DNA from: Mugil cephalus
Lineage: Eukaryota; Chordata; Actinopteri; Mugiliformes; Mugilidae
NCBI RefSeq assembly: GCF_022458985.1
Contig: NC_061781.1
Coordinates: 2,588,501-2,652,500 of the forward strand
DNA length: 64,000 bases
Direction: 5' to 3'
Shown here in pieces: positions 57,754-64,000 of this stretch. The notes under the pieces were generated by a model, which worked only from the letters and a program-made list of their open reading frames with translations, was not told the DNA's origin and did no database searches. Both the position numbers and the translations under genes were made by a program. Numbering within the stretch: position 1 is the first letter of the stretch; every line of letters begins with the position of its first letter.

Positions 57754-58793
57754 GTATTCACATTGCACTTTTTTACAAGCAGACCAACATTGTAAACAAA
57801 CCGACGTGTGTCCCGTAGCTGCTCAATCACTGGTAAAAAATTATTGGTGAGATCTTTGCCGAAGTTTTTTCACTTAAAGCCGACACTGAGTAGGCGTCTG
57901 GGTAAAGCCTGCCTAGCACATTCTCTCTGCAATTTGGCCATAGACGGCGGCATTTTTGTGCGTCTTTTCAAGCAGCTATCGAGGAGGCAGTGTGTCTCTT
58001 CTGTGCCTCACGTTGACCTATGGCTCATTCTTGGTATAAAATAGAAACGTGAAACGACCGATGACTTCTGCAATTGTCTTCAGAAAATCCTCGCATTTAA
58101 CAATAACAACGTGTGATGGTGTCACCAAAAGAAAAAATTAAAAAAATAAATAAATAATGGAAAGTAGCCCTTAACGCAGTAAAATTAAAGATATAGGAAA
58201 ACGGCATGTTTTCTTTGCCATGTGAGGAGGAAATTGTTCCCTGTATATGAAGGGGTGTGGTATGTGTGGTCTTTCTGTCAGTGGGATTGTTGATTTATTG
58301 TTTATTGCTTCATTTTATAACTACAAAACATAAACAAAGAACAAGGTGATATAGGGAGGATGTGTCTTAGGGAAGGGGTGGAGAAGCAGGAGACCAGGAA
58401 AGAACAATGGATGACGTGTGGACCTTTAACATAGGACCTGAAAAAAACGTAGCTACTTAGTTACTCTGGAAAAATAAACATAAATAGCCTTCAAGAATAT
58501 ACAGGCAAACAGACTACTTGAATATCATTATGAATTGTCCTGGCGTGTCTCTTCCCCACTGCCCGACTGATACCTGGAGTTACGGGGTCAGTTTTTCCGT
58601 AAGATATTAATTACATTCAATTAAAACATTTAAAATTACTGTTGTTCTGAAAAGATCCCATTTGTGTGTATGGTGAATCGTTACAAACAGAAGCCCATTT
58701 AATCCTAAAAGGTGCTCAGATGTTGCATTTGATTCGGAAAAGGTTCTGATTGCATTTACAGGACAAACAAAGCGTACCAGGGTTCATTACAGA

Positions 58794-58871
58794 CTCTGGT
58801 GTGGACCAAACAAGTGAACCGAGTCCCAGCTGCAGAAGTGGTCTCGGTTACTTGTTTGGTCCGCACCAGAG
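58794..58871. repeat. near-perfect 30-bp palindrome, copy B
   Basis: Same palindrome as 45,244-45,321, with arms at 58,794-58,823 and 58,843-58,871. Confidence 0.75.
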
Positions 58872-59039
58872 CTGATTTGTATTCACACATACCCAAAAGG
58901 TCTGTTTCACGTGGACTAAACGAGCCCTAAGTCAGAACTATTCCCTACTGTCCCTGTTCCAAACACCCACCAAACCCCAATACCAATACACACATGGATA
59001 TGTGATTTGTGTCACAACAGCCAGAGAATTGCTAGTCTA

Positions 59040-60210
59040 AGGAGACTCACAAGACAGAGAGTCTCCTCTGCAGGCATTTTGGTGAAAATGGGAAGTAAGT
59101 GCCATCCTCAGGAGGCCGTCGTTCAGGCAAAATCAAGGCTGACATATGGTGTCTTATTAGGCACTGTGGCAGTGGGTTGAGCAGGTCTTGATAGCCACAC
59201 AAGACCAAAGTTTGACAGACGACAGGGGAAAGAGAGACGGCAGTGGGTGCAGGATGAGGTCTGCGTAGAAGAGGAACACCACAGCAGGACAGTGGCCATG
59301 CTGCAGCAAGGTGCTTGGATGAAATGGGACCATGCATCTACCTGAAAGATTACCTGGACAGAACTGTAGAATCAGGAAGTCTCAAGTACTCGATCGCCAA
59401 GCCAAACCAAAGTTGTCTAAAGACTGTCAGTGGCTGGTATGTGATAAAAGTAGTGTTTTTTAATTTTTCGGTTATGGAATCAAAAAATACAGCAAGGTGA
59501 CATTTTCGTGGTTGACAATCACAGTATTCCCCTTAAGCTTCCCTCTGCTTTGCCTCCAGCTAACATTGTGACGTCACAGTGACATAGGCCATGAAGGAGT
59601 CTATACTGAATCAGTATTTTCATAACATGAATAGCTTAACGCTGTTTTAGATGTGACTTGCGCTGCATCCATGTTGTATTCTTGGCTACACTTGCCGTTA
59701 GCCAGTCTTTCAAACCAAGAAACATGTCCACTGTGTTCAGCATTTGGCTCCCTCAATCATGTTTGAGGGTTATAGCACATCATCATCTCTATCGGGGCAG
59801 GAGAGAAACCTCAAGCAGAGTGCAAGGTCTCAACCAGGTTGCTGGCCTCAGCTCACAATTGGAAAATGAAGGTGGACCTGGGGAGGTTATCACTTAGGCC
59901 AGATCTGGTTTTAACATCAGACTCTACGAAGCAAGTCATGCTGATGGAACTTACAGTCCCCTGGGAAGAATGGATGGACAAGGCTTAAGAGCAAAAGAAG
60001 GTCAAATACCTGGAGCTGATGGCGGCATGTCGGGAGAATGACTGGAGGGCCTGTTGTAAGTCTTTGAGGTGGGCTGCAGGGGTTTCTTGGGGCAATCTCT
60101 GCACCGATCATTCAGGTTCCTCAGAATCAGAGGGTTGTGGGAGATGCCATCAGAACCATCAGTGAGGCCACAGAGGTCATTAAGGTGAAGGTGTCTGATA
60201 GTCTGAGTCC
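59040..60210 (+). pseudogene. non-LTR retrotransposon C-terminal relic, copy B
   Basis: Plus-strand fragments are in the expected order. A CPLC-like zinc region with 'FGSLNHVLR' reads near 59,735-59,775. MLMELTVPWEEWMDKA lies near 59,937-59,985, KYLELMAACRENDW near 60,003-60,045, and VGCRGF then ISEATE near 60,070-60,180. Frames change several times. A 200-bp repeat at 59,430-59,640 also found at the start of the window interrupts it. It is more complete than the copy at 45,460-45,960, showing that copy A lost DNA after duplication. Confidence 0.65.
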
Positions 60211-61682
60211 AGAAAAACCCTATGACCATTGCTTCATCATTGAGGATGTGTCTGAACTACACCATCTTGGTTTATGAAACAACTATATGCAAATACAACA
60301 AATACTATCTTCTACTCGCAGCAATGTTCTCTGTACTCTGTATATATGTCAATAACAATGTTCATTCACTATAAAATTAAATCTTGGACCTACAGTTCAC
60401 AATAAAGTTGCATTCTCAAAAAGAATATGTATCTATTCTGTAACAATCACCAATATGCATTCATTGTTAGTTAACTTTTGCATCTACACTTAAACTGTGT
60501 ATTTGTAGAGATCAATTACAGAGTACAGTCGTTTGTATCAATAACAGTGAACTTTCACTGTACAGTTAAAGTTCCATTCATAGAGTCCCCCTGTATATCT
60601 TCTGTTCATATATTTCTTTTGTTCTCAGTGTTGTAATATATTGTGGTAAAAACAGAGTGAAAGTAGAGTCAATAAATATCTAGCATGGTTGTACTGGGAG
60701 AAACGGTATTTCACACCTCTATGCTTTCATGAACACATTGTGGAAGTGACACGACTTGAATTTTGATATTGTCTAATCTGAACAAGTTACAAATTATTTT
60801 TTGAAACAGCAGATAAGAAGGATTGAGGACAAAGAATGCAAAACAATTACTGACAGAGTCAGGTAAGCCAACGAAGAAACAGTAATAAATTAACTTCACA
60901 GAGGAAAAGTAGAATAACAGGATAAACGTGTATAATAAAATAAAATAAAATATATAGAATAGAAATGGAACAAAATCAGAATAAAGGCAGAATATCGCGT
61001 GTCTGTGTATGTGAGGTATTTTAGCCGTTCAGTAGCCTAATGGCTTATGGGTAAACTGTCTCCGAATGTTCTGGTTTGAGTCAGAGTGCTCCAGACACAC
61101 ACACTGGGAGATTGTCCGTTTAGAACTGGATATGCATTTATAAGCCTGGATCGTGAAAGGATAAATCTGTCCAATGTCAGTGTTTCTCAGAATTACATCA
61201 CAACTATTCAGATCATTTATAATTCTCATTGAATTTCTTTGCACTGTACATTTTATCTCATTTAACTCTGTTTTGTTTGTCTGGTTTCAATTTTAAGTAA
61301 GATCTTTTTATATCAACATTTTGTTTTCAATTTTTGTGTTTTTCTTTCTGCTCAGCGTGTAACGTGTTGTATTCTCTTGTTTAGAGTGGTCATACTAAAA
61401 TAAATGTCCTTTCATCAGTTGATGTTTGGCATTTTAATGTGTGCTTACACTTGTTACAGGTCCAATGATCCTCAGGTTACTATAGTGCAGTAGGTCACTG
61501 TTGCAGCATTAAATCATAGAGACACAGATGCTTAAGTGTAAACAATGGTGAAGTCATACCAAAGTGATGAAACTGCAGAATTGTCATGTTAACTATATCA
61601 TGTCATTGTCATACAGACGTTATATATATATATTTTTTTTTAAATTCAGTAGATTCAAATGAAAAGAATTTCAAAATAATTT
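60211..61682. other. distal 5' flank of the gene 6 unit
   Basis: Matches 45,960-47,460. No gene; conserved short frames reflect duplication only. The empty hAT target CTATAGTG is at 61,480-61,487. Confidence 0.6.
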
Positions 61683-62042
61683 TGTTACGGACCAGTGTGT
61701 GTGTGTGTGTGGCCTTGTCTTTTTGTTCTCTCATTTCAGGTACCGCCTCCCCCCCTCCACCTCAATCAGCTGATTAGCTGATTGCCAGCTGTATTCCATA
61801 AAGCTCCTACCTGGGTGCGTCATTGGGAGAGTGATCCTGCAGCCACCGTGTGCAGCTTGTTTGTTTCTGGCCGGCATTGTGGTGTCTGAAAAGGCTTCTT
61901 CTTGGTTTATTGTATATTGTAAATAAATCCCTGCGATTGCAGACGGTCCTTGGTTGGCTTCTTTGGTTTGTTTTCTCATTTTACCTCAAATGTTACCTCC
62001 TTGTGTTCCCCTAGACATTTTCTGCCCTGTCGGGTCGTAACA
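61683..62042 (+). repeat. 5' LTR of a Ty3/gypsy element
   Basis: A 360-bp LTR starts TGTTACG and ends CGTAACA (perfect 7-bp inverted tips). It has an AATAAA at about 61,921-61,926 and a (GT)n run at about 61,696-61,710. The left junction follows 'aataattt'. The 3' LTR lies outside the window or has been lost, so the target duplication cannot be checked. Confidence 0.85.
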
Positions 62043-62046
62043 ATTT

Positions 62047-62064
62047 TGGGGGCTCGTCCGGGAT
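62047..62064 (+). promoter_or_regulatory. primer-binding site matching tRNA-Pro
   Basis: TGGGGGCTCGTCCGGGAT begins five bases after the LTR. It is the 18-base sequence complementary to the 3' end of tRNA-Pro that many retroelements use to prime minus-strand DNA synthesis. Confidence 0.85.
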
Positions 62065-62533
62065 CGTGCTCGCAGCTGTACCGGAGAGTTTCTTTTGTTG
62101 TTCATTTTCAGTTTGTCCTGCGTATTGGTGTCTGTGTGCCTGCAGCCGGTGGCGACGTCAGTGGCAGCTTCTCCGGATTACACAGGTGAGTGCCCAGTTG
62201 GGTTGAGTTGAACTCATCCGTTCCATCGGGTGCTCTTTTGTTATTTTGCTTTTTTTATTTTCGGGGTTAATCCCGGGCGGAGGCTTTGGTCTCCGGTGGG
62301 GGCTGGCGTTTCAGGGTTTCGGCCGCTGATGTGTTGCCAATAAGACACCTCGAGCCCGGCACGCCCCAGAAGATAGGTAGGTGAAGTTCATGTTAGGTAG
62401 GATCTGGGGAAGTTTGTCTTTCGTGGCGGCTGTTTGTGTGTGGACATCATACGTGGTGCATGTGTTCCTGGTGGTTCCCAGCTGATTGTTTTGTTTGTGG
62501 TCTGCTGTTATTTCCTCACGGAGTTTTTTGGTA

Positions 62534-63893
62534 ATGGCAGCGTTTGACGCTGGCACATTTGTGTCGGATCCCTCATTAATTGTGTTTGATAAATGTACAA
62601 AAAGTGATCTACGTGTGATTGCCGAGTATTATGGTGTTCCGGTTTCTATGTCCCTTGTAAAAGCTGAGCTAAAGGCGGCCCTGTGGAAGTGGCTGATCAG
62701 GGTACTCCTGCTGTAAAAGAGGTGGGGACGGCGGCGAGGCCGGTCACAATACCTCAGTTTGTCCCATTCTGTTGAGTCTACTCCTGGCTCAAAAGTGGAA
62801 GCCAGACTGAAAGTCCGTTTAGCTCGTTTTCAGTTAGAAAAAGAGGAGCGCGAGCGTGAGTTTCAGTTTCGCAGGGAGTTGGAATTAAAAAAGTTAGAGG
62901 GGAAACAGCTGTTAGGCTGCGCCAAGTTGAGCTTCAGGCTCGTACTACTCCTGCTGGCGAGGCTCCACCTGTGTCACTTCCATCCATCACTTTCGATGTG
63001 ACTAAACACATTTCCTTGGTCCCTGTATTTCGTGAGGCAGAGGTAGAAACTTATTTTGGCGCCTTTGAGCGTATAGTTGCTGCGTTATGCTGGCCAGAGG
63101 ATGTGTGGGCTATTTTGCTACAATGCAGGTTGACAGGTAGAGCTCAGGAGGCCTGCTCCTCCTTGTCCGTGGAGGATGGTCTCAATTATGACAAAGTTAA
63201 AGGTGCTATTCTGCGGGCATATGAGCTGGTACCTGAGGCGTACGGACAGCGATTTCGAAATCTTCGTAAGACATCCAACCAGACCCATATTGACTTTGCC
63301 AGAGAGAAGGGCATTCTCTTCGACCGGTGATGTGCGGCCTGTAAGGCTGATGATTTTGCCTCGGTGCGCGAACTTATGTTGCTGGAGGAATTTAAAAGTT
63401 GTGTTTCTGAGCGTACTGCTGTATATCTGAACGAACAGAAAGTGTCCACCTTGGAGCAGGCTGCCACCTTGGCAGATGAGTTTGCGCTCACACACAAGTG
63501 AGTCCCCTCGGGAGGTTTTGCCAAAGTCTGGTTCGCAGGTGTCAGGAGCTGCTGTTCCTTCTGTTTCCAAAGCTGATCGGCAATGTTTTTATTGTCATAA
63601 GTCGGGTCATTTGATCGCGGATTGTGTTGCCTGGAAGCGTAAGCAGCCTGTTGCGAGGCCACCAAAAGGCGTGGGGCTTATTAAAACGTCCATCAGTAGC
63701 GAGACCATAGTGTCAGAGGTTCCTGAAGACTGTTTTAGGCCTTTCATATTCAAGTGTTGGGTGTCTCTTGCGGGACAGGCCAGGGACCAGCGCTTAGTGA
63801 CTGCGCTGCGTGACACGGCCTGCTCGCAGTCCCTCATTTTGCCCAGTGTGTTGCCATCTGGTGCTGAGTCTGACGCCAGTGCTGTGGTTAGGG
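62534..63893 (+). pseudogene. Ty3/gypsy gag and start of protease, disrupted
   Basis: The start ATG is at 62,534. An N-terminal region (MAAFDAGTFVSDPS) ends at a stop at 62,714-62,716. A charged coiled segment (RFQLEKEEREREFQFRRE) lies at about 62,825-62,890. A SCAN-like capsid region (FREAEVETYFGAFERI, then YGQRF) lies at about 63,030-63,260. A CCHC knuckle (CFYCHKSGHLIADC) lies at about 63,584-63,625 and a protease start (ALRDTACSQSLIL) at about 63,800-63,842. A TGA at 63,328-63,330 replaces an expected Trp, and several frameshifts occur. The SCAN-like capsid points to the Gmr1-like branch. It is interrupted by another element at about 63,894. It is a dead retroelement, not a host gene. Confidence 0.85.
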
Positions 63894-64000
63894 CAGGCAT
63901 GTCAAACTCAGTTTGGCTCTGGGGCCGGATCCAGACTTTCTGTTCTCAGGTGGGCCGGATCAGCAAAAGAATGTCAACTCCAAATATTTAGCTTTGTTTT
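63894..64000. mobile_element. left end of a hAT-like element, cut by window edge
   Basis: From CAGGCATGTCAAACTCA onward the sequence leaves the gypsy frame. It matches the tip of a very common vertebrate hAT non-autonomous family ('ggggccggatc', 'gtgggccggatc'). Its right end lies outside the window. Confidence 0.7.

Larger units (their letters stand above)
55690..61683. repeat. tandem duplicated unit, gene 6 copy
   Basis: Partner of 42,230-47,460. It keeps the hAT-type element, the palindrome and a longer LINE relic. It ends where a Ty3/gypsy LTR inserted after 'aataattt', which in the gene 4/5 unit continues 'gttcaaaag' near 47,450. Confidence 0.9.

Noticed and set aside
62534-63893. Host SCAN-domain gene
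   Set aside because: It follows an LTR and a primer-binding site and carries a CCHC knuckle and protease start, so it is retroelement gag.
1-64000. CRISPR arrays, operons, bacterial-type regulation
   Set aside because: Introns, SINEs, LINEs and GPCR genes show vertebrate nuclear DNA; the tandem repeats present are microsatellites or transposon parts.

Overview
The window is teleost (ray-finned fish) genomic DNA. It is AT-rich and carries a tRNA-derived SINE ending in ATTTACC repeats, CR1/L2/Rex-like, L1/Tx1-like and BEL/Pao relics, Tc1 and hAT transposons, a Ty3/gypsy element, and a tandem family of olfactory-type trace amine-associated receptors (TAARs). I cannot name the species.

The only convincing host genes are TAARs, all on the minus strand. 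Four look intact, each with two coding exons: gene 1 (15,420-16,531), gene 2 (23,977-25,088), gene 5 (48,232-49,489) and gene 6 (54,802-56,058). Two are pseudogenes. Gene 3 (35,388-37,792) has exon 1 split by a solo LTR. Gene 4 (42,428-42,600) is an orphan exon 1 with a damaged donor. Two smaller relics remain at 23,633-23,706 and 39,057-39,265. Every copy in which they can be seen has Ser at 3.32, where classical amine receptors have Asp, together with Asp at 5.42. Every copy that retains exon 1 has, or had, a GC rather than GT splice donor after exon 1.

Layout. 1-15,100 is gene-free and holds scattered repeats, including a SINE at 6.74-7.01 kb and Tc1-like relics at 6.43 and 8.33 kb. 15.4-31.0 kb is a pair of duplicated blocks (15,418-19,849 and 23,975-31,025), each a TAAR plus a LINE-rich upstream flank. 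The second block has gained an L1-like element with a clean target-site duplication. The spacer between the blocks (19.85-23.97 kb) holds unclassified repeats, a perfect 60-bp inverted repeat and a LINE tail abutting a TAAR relic. 31.0-34.9 kb is LINE and Tc1 debris. 35.4-42.2 kb holds gene 3, its LTR, a TAAR relic, a BEL/Pao relic and LINE tails. 42.2-61.7 kb is a younger tandem array of one unit (3' flank, TAAR, about 5 kb of 5' flank) carrying genes 4, 5 and 6. The gene 5 unit is internally deleted and interrupted by a 3.3-kb hAT element. 61.7-64.0 kb is the 5' part of a Ty3/gypsy element (LTR, primer-binding site, gag, start of protease), itself hit by a hAT-like end near the right edge.

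The receptors would be expected to work as alternative olfactory GPCRs, not as a pathway. The main story is birth and death of receptor copies: duplication, local divergence of the ligand-facing end, and inactivation by transposable elements. All statements are from reading the sequence; no alignment or database search was run.
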